Assembly: GCA_037576215.1 (NCBI GenBank)
Contig: JBANDB010000005.1
Location: 5,580,001-5,644,000, forward strand
Source: Armillaria gallica
Lineage: Eukaryota > Basidiomycota > Agaricomycetes > Agaricales > Physalacriaceae
Direction: 5' to 3'
Length of the DNA: 64,000 nt
Below the pieces are notes generated by a model that had not been told where the DNA came from, did no database searches, and saw only the letters and a list, made by a program, of their open reading frames with translations. The translations under genes and the position numbers were made by a program. This document shows, piece after piece, positions 22,181-33,300 of the stretch (position 1 is its first letter; each line of letters starts with the position of its first letter).

Positions 22181-24050
22181 AATTCCATCTGATAAGTCCC
22201 AAAACACTGGGCACGACATACGGGGATCATCATGATACTGGATCGGTATCTTTGGGTAGGTAAAATATCCTATGGCATCTGACCTCACGTTGATCTTGAT
22301 TTGTCTTTCAAGAATGTCGATGAAGATGATCATACAGTTTCGTACCTCAAAAGTGGTCACTTCACCTTCGAGTGTCAAAGAACGGACAGAGCGATCGGTC
22401 ACCGGGAATCCTGCTGAGAACTTAAAAGATCTATGTAAACCCGATGTTGGATTACCGACTCAGATACGTGTCGACTTCTCAATTAGTCGACGGGGCCGAG
22501 GCGGGTGGCAGTGCAATACTAGTGTTAGGTGACGTTAATTCCGAGTCCTGTGTATCGCAATCATGCACCACCACCGAGATGCTCAGGTTAGCATAGACCG
22601 AATCCTGTATAGTCCGACAATTTGCCGTGCCGTGCATGCCGTGCTCCATCCACACTATTGTCACACGTCACACTTGTTACCCTGAGCATCAATTGCTCAT
22701 CCTAGGCTGTCTCTTAAATTGCCTTCACATATCACACTTGTCCAACGATATCCAGACCACGAAGAATACGGTACTACCCTGTGGCACCAACCCTTTTTAT
22801 TCTTCGCTTTCCTTCGTGCTCGACGCTGAACACGATTCACATCACCAATGTTTTGGTGCGTACTTGAGATGTCTGCATTCGTGTTGGGATTGACCTTTTT
22901 TTACAGCTGCTGTATCTCTGGTCACTATGGTAGCTCTCGCCAAAACGGTTTTACACCTCTCTCTTTTCTGTACCTCATTGCCATTTCTTCAATCTTGTTC
23001 CCCGACCTCGATTCAACGACCGCGGATATAGTCAGAGAGGACCAACATTCTCGGCCGCTTTTTCTTCCATGGGCCATCGCCGGGACTGGTGCTATTAACT
23101 GAATCAGTGTCTCTCCTAGTGTTCAACATGGGATGCCTTACAGAAGTATTAGTGGGTGATGGCAGAGATGGGCAAGTTGGTGGCGGTGAATGGGCTATGT
23201 TGGCTGGACCTTTTTAGGAGGACTAACCATCTCAGGCCATGACAGCACGTGGTCTCTCACTCAGTTCAGTCTGCCGGCTGACTTGAATCACAGATATTAC
23301 GCCTCTGAGCAGCCTTCTCCGTCGTATACTGGTGTTTTACCTGTTACTTGATTACTATTTGTCATTTCCAAGGCCATTCAATTCCTCACCCTCGCTGTCA
23401 TGAAATTTGTATGTATTCCTTGTCGTTTCCTTGGACATAATCACCGTCGTTGCCCAGACTCGAGGTGTATCACTCCGCCTTGACATCTGTTAACTGCGAA
23501 CCTCTCCGAAGGGGAGGGATCCCGCTCCTTCTCTTTTTGTTTACGCCGGAGTTTTCTTCACCTTGTCACGATCGTCGTAAATTTTATCAGTTGGTCGGTA
23601 CAAGCTCAATAACAGTATTTTGTTGTACCATTCAATGTATCCTGTGCCGTCCACGCAGGGCAGCCCACCCCATTTTCAGGACTCGGATCTGCCACGCCCT
23701 GCGATGGCCCACCGCTTTATTCAAGCCGTTCAACGCAGTATGAGAAAGTGGTTTCGCCCAATCTGACTTAGCCCGACCGTTGGCACAAGTCGCCGAGTGT
23801 GAATGAAATGTAGAGTGGGTATTGCGGTGTGTACACGAGATCACAGAATAGCAAACTAACATATGAAAACGTTGAAGGCCATGATTATACAAAAAGCAAT
23901 ACGGTGAAGCACATGGGTAGTGCTGAACGATGCAGAGAAGAATATTGCCCCAAAAAAAGACTGGTGTTTCGTGAGCGCACGAGTCCTATCCTGATTCGCA
24001 ACGTTTTGACCACTTGACGTAAGAAGGTGCCTTGACATTTCATCCTCACG
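22181..24050. other. Left flank of cassette 2 with a 1.2-kb segment absent from cassette 1
   Basis: Sequence at 22,370-22,545 and again from about 23,725 matches the contiguous stretch at 11,520-11,720, so about 1.18 kb (22,545-23,725) is present here and missing in cassette 1. Part of it (22,540-22,700) is also recognisable near 46,440-46,600, so loss from cassette 1 is likelier than insertion here. A small hydrophobic frame at 22,848-23,102 has no recognised family. Confidence 0.45.
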
Positions 24051-24499
24051 GATTGAATGATACCTCTTGGATACTGGATTATTCCTGTGGAATGGGATGG
24101 AGTCCAATGGACGGTGACTCCACATATCTGTACGAATGCTTCATAGCGCATCTATAAACGTGGCCGTCGGCAAATTTGTCACACTTACTCTGTTTTTCTC
24201 GGAGATCCTTCGTTTCCCTACGGCCAGGAACATCTCCTATGACGATGCAGTTCCCTATTTGGGCATCACCGCTCCTGTGCAAATCGGAAGATGAAGACGA
24301 TCGGTTAGCAGGCGTAACCGCATGAAGGGAATCTCACCTCGATCGACCGCGATCACAGCGTCGACCATCAATCTGAGATGCAGACCGTCCTCGATCAAAT
24401 TCATTGAGCAGCCGTTACCCCTGGAGCGACGCTCCTGCACTGTTTCTAAGCCGTCGTTTCCTTATTTTGAAGGGGGAAGTTACGCCCGCGCATGACTGG

Positions 24500-24505
24500 T
24501 ATATA
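24500..24505 (+). promoter_or_regulatory. TATA-like box upstream of UbiA copy 2
   Basis: TATATA lies 74 bp before the former start codon, at the equivalent place to the TATA-like stretch before UbiA copy 1. It is the most promoter-like sequence in the shared upstream block. Confidence 0.4.
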
Positions 24506-24578
24506 GGGACCGGTGTGCGGATGGGAGGAGACCAAGATCTCCGTATCCTACAGTCTTCTACTACCATCTCTTCCTCCA

Positions 24579-25788
24579 ATGGCCCTGTCTACTGCTATCT
24601 GCTCACAGTCGTCCACCTCCTTGATCTCCAAGAAGGGTCCGAAGGAGACGATCACTCCCAGTTTTGCCTCGATCTTCCCGAATGTTAATACTCTCCTCGC
24701 ACCACCGGCTCCGACCGAGGTCCGTGCTTGCTGGGAGCTCTGACGTCTCCAAAATGGGATGGGATGCGCGACCATGTTCCTTCCAGTGGGTGAGTGTGGA
24801 TCTCTATATGCTTCTGTTCCCTTCCGCTAACCGGGAATGTTAGCGTGGTCTTTAGCAATGGTTTATCACGCTTACCCTGAGCTGACGGGAATAGAATGCC
24901 TTACCCGAGCTGTCACCTACTTTTTCCTCTGCATTGGCATCAAATGCTTGGTGAGTCTTAACTCCCCAAAGCCATCTTCACCATCTCATCTTGGATCTCA
25001 GATCATGACCATTGATGATATCCTCGACTACGATATTGATGCGAACGTCGAGCGTACGAAGAATCAGGCACTCCCAAGAGGCACTGTCAGCATCGAGCGT
25101 GCCTGGTTGTTCTTCGCTCTCCAAGTCGTGATTGGTGTCTTTTTGGCTTACAAGGTTCTGAATCCCGACGCGTAAGTATTTCCACTCTGTCGTTGCTTTC
25201 TTATGCTGACCTTTCTCATCCATTCAGTCTGCGTATTTCCATGTATGTGTGGCCGTTGTACGTGCTGTACCCGACTTGCAAGCGCTGGATGTACTCTGCG
25301 CCCATCCCTTTGGTGAGTAGTCTCGGGGTACTACACAATTGAATTCCTGGTTTTAACCTTCACTTAGGGCTTGATGTTCAACATCGGTGTCTACATGGGA
25401 TGGACCGGTCTCGCACCTGGCCCCCTACCTCGGTGCGACGATGTGGACCATCACATACGAGACTGTGTATCACAAAGTGGATGATGTGAAGATTGGCATG
25501 AAGTCACTCGCCATCCTGTGTAGCAGACACACGATCCCGATTTACTCCGCTATCACTGTAGGGTTCGCAGCGTTGATGTCATGGGCCGGTTACCTCAACG
25601 AGCAGGGACTTCCTTACTACGTTTCGGTGACGTTTTCAACATTTATTCTTTTGAAGGAGCTCTTTGTGACTAATATCAATAAGCCGAGGCAGCGTATGAA
25701 AAATTTCTTGCACACACCTACCATCGTCCTTGCTGGATTGGCTGTCGATGCTGTTGTTCACCGGGTCGTGGAAGGAATCCCTCTCTAA
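24579..25788 (+). pseudogene. UbiA-family prenyltransferase, copy 2, inactivated
   Basis: The five-exon layout of copy 1 is preserved: 24579-24789, 24844-24950, 25002-25171, 25228-25312, 25368-25788, with all splice signals intact. Three lesions are visible. First, WELC of exon 1 has become WEL-stop (TGA at 24741-24743). Second, a net 29-bp loss near 25,420 shifts the frame between MGWTGLAPG and YLGATMWTITYE. Third, a 9-bp loss turns the second Asp motif VYQHQDKVDD into VYHKVDD, deleting its first Asp. Elsewhere the protein is very similar to copy 1, including IDDILDYDIDANVERTKN, so inactivation looks recent. It is convergent with TF2, also damaged. Confidence 0.88.
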
Positions 25789-26382
25789 AGTAGTACCACA
25801 TACGATTGTATTATTAACTTAACAATATTTGTTCGCTTGCCGTTGACCTAGGCGTGCAAATCATCGTTTAAATGTACCCGTAAATCCCGCCTGCCGACTC
25901 GGATAATCGAAGTCACGTCCATTGCAGTATGTATGCCAAGGACCGCAAATCTTGGACTGCCCCGAGTCGGTAACGGCGGCTGCGCATTATCCTGTAAGGA
26001 CCATGATCTCAGACAATTCACTGGCTTCACTCAGAAGGCGCATTCACAGATTATGGTGACAGCTACGGCCCCACAAAATAAAGATTGTACTACAGAGCAT
26101 ATTGCTTAAACTCGCCGAATTATCCTTAGTCGGTAGTGAAGCATAATTTGCAAACTATCCGCGCTCGGAAGAATTCTACGTAAACCTACTATATCCAAGA
26201 AAGAATTAGGTAATGTCTCGGGAATATGAGTAGAGCAGAAAAACCATACCCAGGCATCAACATTCTTTATAACCACTCGGGATTATCAAGTCTCTGGATC
26301 GACATAATCGTTTCATCCTGCATACTCCCAGGCTGGTCCCCCGCCCCGCCATTCCCGTTGATATTCTAGTTTCTGTTCATGA

Positions 26383-26520
26383 TGGGAGCGTAGGCACGGT
26401 CCGGTTCCTCCGCGATCACGTGTACCATATCCGTAGTTTCCCGCTTGTTCGTAGCTACATCCGTGACTATCACCAGCATTCCTCCATTCTCTCTCTCGTG
26501 GACCTAGCGATACGGTTCCA
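26383..26520 (+). repeat. 5' LTR (138 bp)
   Basis: Begins TGGGAGCGTAGG and ends GATACGGTTCCA. Base-for-base identical to 27924-28061 on reading. The first and last bases give the canonical TG...CA ends. Confidence 0.93.
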
Positions 26521-26522
26521 TA

Positions 26523-26544
26523 TGGTGATGAGAGTGTGATTCGA
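26523..26544 (+). other. Putative tRNA primer-binding site
   Basis: Starts with TGG two bases after the left LTR, as expected for pairing with a tRNA 3' CCA. The complement also contains CGAATC at the distance where a tRNA T-loop would lie, which is suggestive. The tRNA species was not identified. Confidence 0.6.
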
Positions 26545-26637
26545 CGACACTCTTTCGGCCTCAGCTTCTCTGGCCACCTCTCACTGTTGCTCATTCTCAT
26601 TTTGCTTTCTCTTCTCTACACTCTACACTCTACAGTC

Positions 26638-27844
26638 ATGGCCATTACTGCCGACGAAGCGACTCTATCTGCGGCTCTATTACCACCAGTGGACTCTACT
26701 ACCACAAAGAAGAAGAAGAAGAAGTCCAAGAAGAAGTCTGTAGCTACGACGACAGCTACTGGCTCCGTTCCGCAGCAGCAGCTCGACGCGACAGGAAAAA
26801 TTAGCTCTGATGCGGCGCCGACACCACTTATTACATTCTCGCAAGCTATCAAGGAGCTCAACGACGCGCAGGAGGCTGGAGAGGATTCAAAGGAGGCTTT
26901 GACGCGATTTTGGAGGCATGCATATCGGTTGGGCGAGGACTCAGGAGGATGGCCGTTTCGAGGCATCGAGGGAGATAGAGCAGACGGGGTATCAGAAAGG
27001 CCACGACGCTGCTATTGCGAAGCTTATAGCTGCAGGGCATCAGATGAAAGGGGAGTGTACAGCTGGGAAGCAAGCTCGAGTGGACACAGGGACTTTAGCC
27101 AGCATGCAGGACGACACAGAGTTGGCCGACGAAGCATTTCGACGGGGGAAGGAGGCCGGTCTTGATGAAGGGAAGAGGGCTGGATATTGCGATGGCTTAG
27201 ATGAGGGAAGGCTTGAAGCATAGAAAGGCGCGTTGGAGCTTTTCTTCGAGGGGTGTTCAGCAGGGAAGAAGGAAGGCATCGCGAAGGAAAAGGAAGTTTG
27301 GATCAGGCGGGGACACGCTGAACTGGGAGCCTGTCGAGCAGGTCGAGAGGATCTCATGGATGCTGCTATCATGGTCGGAACCTCCACGCGTAGCTTCACT
27401 GATACTGCAGTCGCTACGGACCCAGACGACAACTCAAGCTCGGAAAATTCGTTATTCGCAAAGTCGGAGCCATTCAGCTGGGCAGACGATGCTTCAACCA
27501 TCCCCATCCATTCTGTCGAACCTGTTATATCTTCGCCACCTCCACCACGAGATATTTCGTGTCTCTCTTCAGGCGCTCAGAAACCGTTTGCATCGCTACA
27601 GCACCGGTCCAAGCGTAATTTCATTCAGCAACGGCGTACTACAGTACATCATAGTCATCACCACTCCAACGGCTATCTCACACCAGCACTGCAACACTTC
27701 GGTAGACGTTCACAACACCCACCTGTACCATCGTGCCATGTCAGTACATTTGCAGTGAAGACTCCTTCGTTGGACTGGAAAGCAGATCCCCGTTTGTTTC
27801 GCTTGCGGGATGCTTTGGAGGAGCTAGGTTGGGTCAGGGCTTGA
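26638..27844 (+). CDS. Element-encoded Lys-rich, Gly-periodic protein (frames interrupted)
   Basis: An ATG at 26638 opens a frame with a lysine run (KKKKKKSKKKS, about residues 23-33) and then FSQAIKELNDAQEAGEDSKE. Near 26,915 the protein-like reading passes to the next frame, which gives GYQKGHDAAIAKLIAAGHQM and RGKEAGLDEGKRAGYCDG, a run with Gly about every four residues resembling Yae1-type GxxxG repeats. A TAG at 27221-27223 interrupts that frame, which then goes on to a Ser/His-rich part. It ends with DWKADPRLFRLRDALEELGW and stop at 27842-27844. The product has no pol-like domain; a gag-like or captured host protein is possible. As it stands a frameshift, recoding or a small intron would be needed. 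I do not know its function. Confidence 0.5.
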
Positions 27845-27910
27845 TCAGGTGATGATGTTTTCTTTTGCATGGTGTAGGGCGACGGCGATGCGGGGGCATC
27901 GCCTGGTTGT

Positions 27911-27923
27911 AAAGGGGGGCACA
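27911..27923 (+). other. Polypurine tract
   Basis: AAAGGGGGGCACA lies directly before the right LTR, the position where plus-strand priming starts in LTR elements. Confidence 0.7.
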
Positions 27924-28061
27924 TGGGAGCGTAGGCACGGTCCGGTTCCTCCGCGATCACGTGTACCATATCCGTAGTTTCCCGCTTGTTCGTAGCTACA
28001 TCCGTGACTATCACCAGCATTCCTCCATTCTCTCTCTCGTGGACCTAGCGATACGGTTCCA
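27924..28061 (+). repeat. 3' LTR (138 bp)
   Basis: Identical to 26383-26520. Its right end abuts ATGA (28062-28065), the second target-site copy, followed by the resumed TF2 coding sequence. Confidence 0.93.
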
Positions 28062-31000
28062 ATGACATGAAGAAACTATATCACTTCCAAATTGTGTTGA
28101 CCAGCTGCCAGCTGCATGAGTTGCCTCCGGCGTGAAAGTAAAACCCAGAGAGTCCGAGTCGTGTCTTTGGGCAACAGATGGGTTTTGCCAGCTAGCACTC
28201 CTTTCTCCATTCGTCTCACCAGCTATGTTCATGGATGTATCTGTATGCTCTGGTAAAAATATCCGTGAACCTCCGAAAGTTGTACCCTGGCCGCTGTGTC
28301 GATACTTGCCCAATACCGAGGCCAAGAACCTAGCATACAACTTCGGGGTGTGTCGATTGTCTACCGCGATGTCTAATGAGCTAAACTTGTTGATCAAGAT
28401 CCCGATAAGTTTGAGGCTCTCGTCTTCATCAGCTTTATCGAGGAGAGACGAAAACTCCCGTAGGAGCTGTTTGTCCTCACTAGGTCAGTTCAAATCCGAG
28501 GTCTATGGCGCAGAACATACCTTGAACAGGAATACAACAGCGAATGCAGCACACATAAACTGGCGATCCGGAGCAAACCGCATAAATCCGCTAGGCGCCA
28601 AATCCTCGTTCATGCATCTGATCACCGATTTAGCGTATTCGAGGCACTGTAAAATATGTTATTGACTCGTTTCAGAAGAAAACGTTGCGGGCGAACCTTC
28701 GTAAAGAAATAATCATACCAAGTTTCTATACCTGCATGAAATACTTGATGGAAACCGAAAGAGAACATCACCAGCTGGAAATAAGCTACGTAGCTGCGCG
28801 CGTGTAAACGTTGCTTAATGTCCAGTCTGGATTGAAAATGGTTCTGTACTTACAAGTGTAGCTCGCTGCGCCGGAGCATAGCTCTACGGCGGGCTCCTCC
28901 GACCTTGAATTTCCTCTTCCATTCCTCCTTGAATATCTCAATTTCTCTATCATATCTCATGGTGGTGTCCCGCAGATTTCCTCTTTCCGAATTGATGGGT
29001 CCGCTTCGGCCTAACAACACCTCCTCATGGAACCTTGCTACGATGCGCACAAGTACATTGTACCCACACAGAAACACGTCGTAGTCGAGATTATGGTGGG
29101 ATTGTCTATACCACCCTCCCGAATGACGGATAATCGTATCTTCCTTCATCATCCAAGGCTTTCCAACCTGTATCGCTATTCCTTGATCCAAGAGGAAGCA
29201 AAACTGCCAGACACTGACTCGATTGAGACATTCACGTTCTTCGTTCTCGCTCGCTGAGTTGATTTTTGCCGTCTGATCCAAGCGTAGAGTAGTCGCAATA
29301 CTGCTGAGAAGTTAGAGAAATAAAAAGAACAGGACACGATGAACGCACCTGATGGCCACACCCGTATATAACCAAGTCTGATCTCTATCCCAGCTCCTTT
29401 CAGGGACAGCATAGATACTCATCAATATGTAAGCCTGGCATAGCTCGACGCTTTTCATTTCGTCTAGGACGAGGGCATTTGCAGCCGAGTTTTTTGCGAA
29501 GTGCATCGCTATCGGGTAAATGCTTGATTTCCGGGGATGGTATAGAGACGCTATGGCACAGATAACTGTGAAAAGGACAGGGCATCGGGCCAAAGTTGAT
29601 TTCGGGGTGAGTAAGACGGGATCGAGGAGAGCTATGAAGGGCTAAACGATCATCAGTTGCCTTACGTTGACACTAACCTGTGCTTGCTCACATTGATATA
29701 TTCATAAAAGCTTGAAATCAAACAACCAAGTCAAAAAAGGCGAAATTTTACCAAGACTAGGGAGAGACCTCACATGTCAAACAATTGTTCAGCGTCTTCA
29801 AGTGTCACAAGACCGAGTACTAGTATCTCTGGGGAATTGAGTCCCATAGAATTACCCTGTCTAAATCCTGGACATGTGAGTTTGAGGTGAGTGTACTTGA
29901 TAGAAACGCAACAATGATGGAACATACCGGGGCCTGCAAGTGGAGAAATTTCCTGTGCCTCGCACTCTGGTCTGAACCCTACAGGTACATGTGAAAACTC
30001 GGTAATCGCAGTTGGCATCTCGTCGTATTCCTGTGCCTCGCTATGGGCAAGTAAGTTGTATCGCTGGTCATGCGTCAATCGACTTGAACCTCCCTCGCTG
30101 GTCTCCTCAGTAGAGCTTCCCATACCCAATTGTACACTGGATTTAAGACGACCGAGAAAGTCAAGGACAATAGGATTGTTAGCATCGGATGGTGATATAG
30201 ATTTGAGATATCCGTCGATAGAATGAGGTGTCACGAGGTAAGGATTATGGAGCTGCTTCAGGAGAGTCTCGATAATAGCGTCTTTTTGTCGAATTTCGGC
30301 CAAAAGGCGCTCGCGCTCGCTGTTTCACAATCAGACTATGCCGGAATATTCATGTATAGATGACTTACTAAACTTTTGGTTTGGGGGCCTCTACGACGCA
30401 GTGGTAACCTTTAGGCTTGCATCGTTGGCATGTCTGTTCACCCGGTGCAAAATCGCATTTCATCTTGACCTGCTTGCACCGAGTACACGCACCGGGTCTG
30501 CGTCTAAATACCTTGTCGTTATTGCGATTAGGTTTGCCATCCCTGTCCTCCATGAGCCCATGCATTGTCTTTCCCGAAGGCGTCTTCTGTGACTGCTTCA
30601 CAAACGGTTGCGAAATGGATGGAGGGAGGTGATTCTGACGCATGTTGCTTGTCGTTTGCTCGCAACTGTCGTAGCTTTTCTGCCGCTGATTGGGCTCCAT
30701 CGAATGTCGGACATTGAATGATTGGGCAGGCTGCTGATGCTGCCCGTAATCGTAGAAGTTAACGCTCTGCTGATACCATAGGTCATAGGCATCCTGAGAT
30801 GGTTGGAACAACCCGATGTTGGCATCATAGAAGGAGGGAGTAAAGTCACTCATCGTGGCGCTGTGAGTATTGACATCCTGACCCGCGTCTTAAAAAGTCT
30901 GTTCTCCGGTAGAACTATCCGAAGCAGTTACGGATTTTGCGACTTCCCGGCTAAATAGAGAACAAAGCCCCACGGACTCCTGCATCCTCTACCCATGCGT

Positions 31001-31628
31001 CGACAGATCCGAACTAATACAATTTAGTTTCGGGCACTTCATGGATAGTTTAGCGGTTACCATGGAGGATTAATGCCACTGTTTGTGCCGTAGTACTGAG
31101 CGAATATATATTATCATTCTCCGCCCGCTCCTGAGATAAATCGTATCGGAAATTAGTCAGTATTGTCTGCTTGGCTTGGCAGGGTGCAGTGTTAACTCAC
31201 GATTCTCATTCATTTGTTCCTCTGCATAGTCCAAAGATCAGGCTGTGATTCTGCTGAAAATAACTTTGATTAATGGTCAAAGAGTAAAAGTATTACTTTC
31301 CAATCTATTTCGAAAAGAGCTGAGGTGAACAAGACAGTACGGCATAGTATGTCCGTTATCAGTGCTTAAGCGCCAGGCAGACATAAATAGACAATTGAAA
31401 AGGGTACGATCTCCTTACGAGCCTATTACAGTTCCTCAGACGGCGCGCCAACGCATTTGAAAAACTGAGCGATCGTACCATTACGTAATACATCCGGCGC
31501 GCAACAAGGTAGAATGGCAGCATTTAAATAACAAGTGCCTCATGAAAGTACCGAGAACGTGAATTTCCGCTTGAAAACGACGAAGTTGTTGAGACAGACG
31601 CTCGAGAAAACAATGAAGGATGAGCTAA

Positions 31629-32095
31629 ATGGCCGATATTAACACCCTTCATGTTTCTATGGTCACTGATGCAACAGCCCTGCAGGAAATGTACATCGCA
31701 TTGATCGAAGGATACTTATGTTGTCCCGACTTGAGAGCGAGGCTCTCGAGTTCAACAAAGTTTTACAGCGGAAGTCAAAGGATCAGCGGTTTCAAGGGGA
31801 GACACCGCCAGGACCTCATTTACAGCTGCACAGTCCGCCTGGTAGTACACCCGGTATGCTGTTCGGTATGCGTGGTGTTCGTGTAGTGTTCGTGGTGTTT
31901 GTTGGGATTTGGTACCGGACCCCGGTCAAAGATCCCAATCAGGACCGGCCGGGATCATGTGGTACAATGGGCGCGTCACAGTCACAATATTCAGATCTTG
32001 ATTCAGATAAATTTATCTGCCAACTTGACGGGCAAACTTTATGTAACGCATCAATAACGCATCGGTCAATCTTCTCAGCTACTGTCCCCTCCTAG
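31629..32095 (+). pseudogene. 5' trace of the spacer gene divergent from TF2
   Basis: Starts ATGGCCGATATTAACACC like 19,189 and reads ATALQEMYIALIEGYL in one frame. From 31,718 the neighbouring frame gives SEALEFNKVLQRKSKDQRF and then a Pro/Gly-rich stretch, ending at 32,095. This is the longest version of the repeated trace. Its family is unknown. It is divergent from TF2, about 0.78 kb from the TF2 start codon. Confidence 0.4.
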
Positions 32096-33040
32096 ACAGA
32101 CTCTTAATATCTTGATAGGCAAGCATTCATTTAGGCGTGTCGTTAACTTTCCGCTCTCGAATACAGAAATAATTCACCCTTGCAACAAAGGCCGGCAAGC
32201 GCCACAGAATTGAACGCTACCTCAGGCTCTAAGCTGCCTCCATGACTCAGAGTCCCAACAGCATTTCGATACAAGCGTTCATACATCATCCGAGGCCCAC
32301 CGGTATACACAGTAGTAGTCATCCAGTTTCAGTATGTAGCATGTGAATCTAAATATTGACGCGGGGAAAATGTGTTCGGCGGCAGATACGCCGCAGTCGA
32401 CTGCATTTTCCCTCGTGTCCATTACTAAAGGTCTATTGTTTGAGTAGCTCAACATTAGATCTAGCCCAGAAGCGATACGAAAGATATTACCCCAGGCCGA
32501 ATTTCAAGCCACCGACATTATAGAGAAAAAGCCGGGTCGTTTTCCACGCCAGGACTCATAGAATGCTCGACCTTGAATTAGGCGACGAAGGACTTCGAGG
32601 CTCGAGCAGGATCTCACTCAGGTTTTTTACCATAAAAGTCATCTCTCGTTCATGACATACTGACAGATATTGGCCACCGAAACGACCATCACCAGCACTG
32701 GCATTCCAGTTTGTACGTCCAGCAGTGAAATTGGTTCTTCGGGCGATGTTTAAGGATCGAAAAAGATCAGTCTTCCTGGTTTTAACTCGAGATCGTCACC
32801 AGAGTCATCATAATTTAGAATTACTAGCACCGCGCCTCTTGACCTGGGACAAACACAGCAAGTTGGTTGGCGAGCCCGAAGTGGAGAGGGTAGAAGCGTA
32901 GTTCGGACCCCAAATCGGAATATCGAACTCGGCGGATGATAAGCAGCAATCGCCGCGGACTGGAAAAGAGTAAAGACCGAACGGCAGTTGGTAAAGACCA
33001 GAATGCGGGTCGATGAAGTGAAAGAGGTCAATAAGACCGC

Positions 33041-33300
33041 GAGGATATGGGTAACAATTCAGTCAAACGCAAAGCTGCAGAGTCAGTGCTGGATCACAGA
33101 GCCACCGTTGATAATGTTCACGAGTGTATGGTAATACAGGTGGAGTTGAGTCCGCAGGCAGACGGCGCTCCTTGTGCTATTGTATTACTGGCAACAACTA
33201 AGGATTCGAAAGGCAAAATTAGTAAATAAGGATCCGGTATGATGCTTGTTGCAGCACTGAGCACACGCAGACGCGCGGCAGACAAGGACGGTCAGACGGC
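33041..33300 (+). pseudogene. 3' trace of the spacer gene (AT-hook protein relic)
   Basis: The frame GNNSVKRKAAESVLDHRA continues to VELSPQADGAPCA and stops at 33,229. The following sequence is homologous to the AT-hook coding part at 20,090-20,180 but is shifted and no longer encodes RGRPP. It matches 54,860-55,000 at DNA level. Confidence 0.38.

Larger units (their letters stand above)
26383..28061 (+). mobile_element. Small non-autonomous LTR element carrying one gene
   Basis: Two identical 138-bp direct repeats (26383-26520 and 27924-28061), each TG...CA, enclose 1403 bp. A 4-bp target duplication ATGA flanks the whole (26379-26382 and 28062-28065), and TF1 shows the uninterrupted target (CTGTTCATGACATGAAG). 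Two bases after the left LTR is TGGTGATGAGAG, a likely primer-binding site; just before the right LTR is AAAGGGGGGCACA, a purine tract. No reverse transcriptase, integrase or protease frame exists, so movement would depend on another element. Size and layout fit TRIM-type elements, but the interior holds a protein-like ORF series. Identical LTRs indicate a very recent insertion. Confidence 0.92.
26189..30853 (-). pseudogene. Zn2Cys6 transcription factor TF2, split by an LTR element
   Basis: The nine-exon plan of TF1/TF4 is present, starting at ATG 30853; exon 1 ends at 30369 with the normal GTTTA|GTAAGT junction. The zinc cluster is complete (CTRCKQVKMKC, CQRCKPKGYHC). The middle homology region is preserved, with ILVLGLVTLEDAEQLFDM near 29,775-29,830 and RCPVLFTVICAIAS near 29,545-29,590. 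The last exon is interrupted at 28062-28065 by a 1679-bp element, so the reading frame runs into LTR sequence and stops at 28011. The severed C-terminal stub lies beyond the element (26189-26382). In the stub NPEWLQGM has become NPEWL-stop (CAA to TAA near 26,270). A C-terminally shortened regulator with both DNA-binding and middle regions could still be made. Confidence 0.85.

Noticed and set aside
22848..23102. Small hydrophobic ORF that might be a secreted protein
   Set aside because: No clean signal peptide followed by a mature domain, no family resemblance, and no conserved copy in cassette 1.
26700..26745. AAG-rich run as a microsatellite
   Set aside because: It encodes the lysine tract of the element protein and is irregular, so it is better described as part of that ORF.
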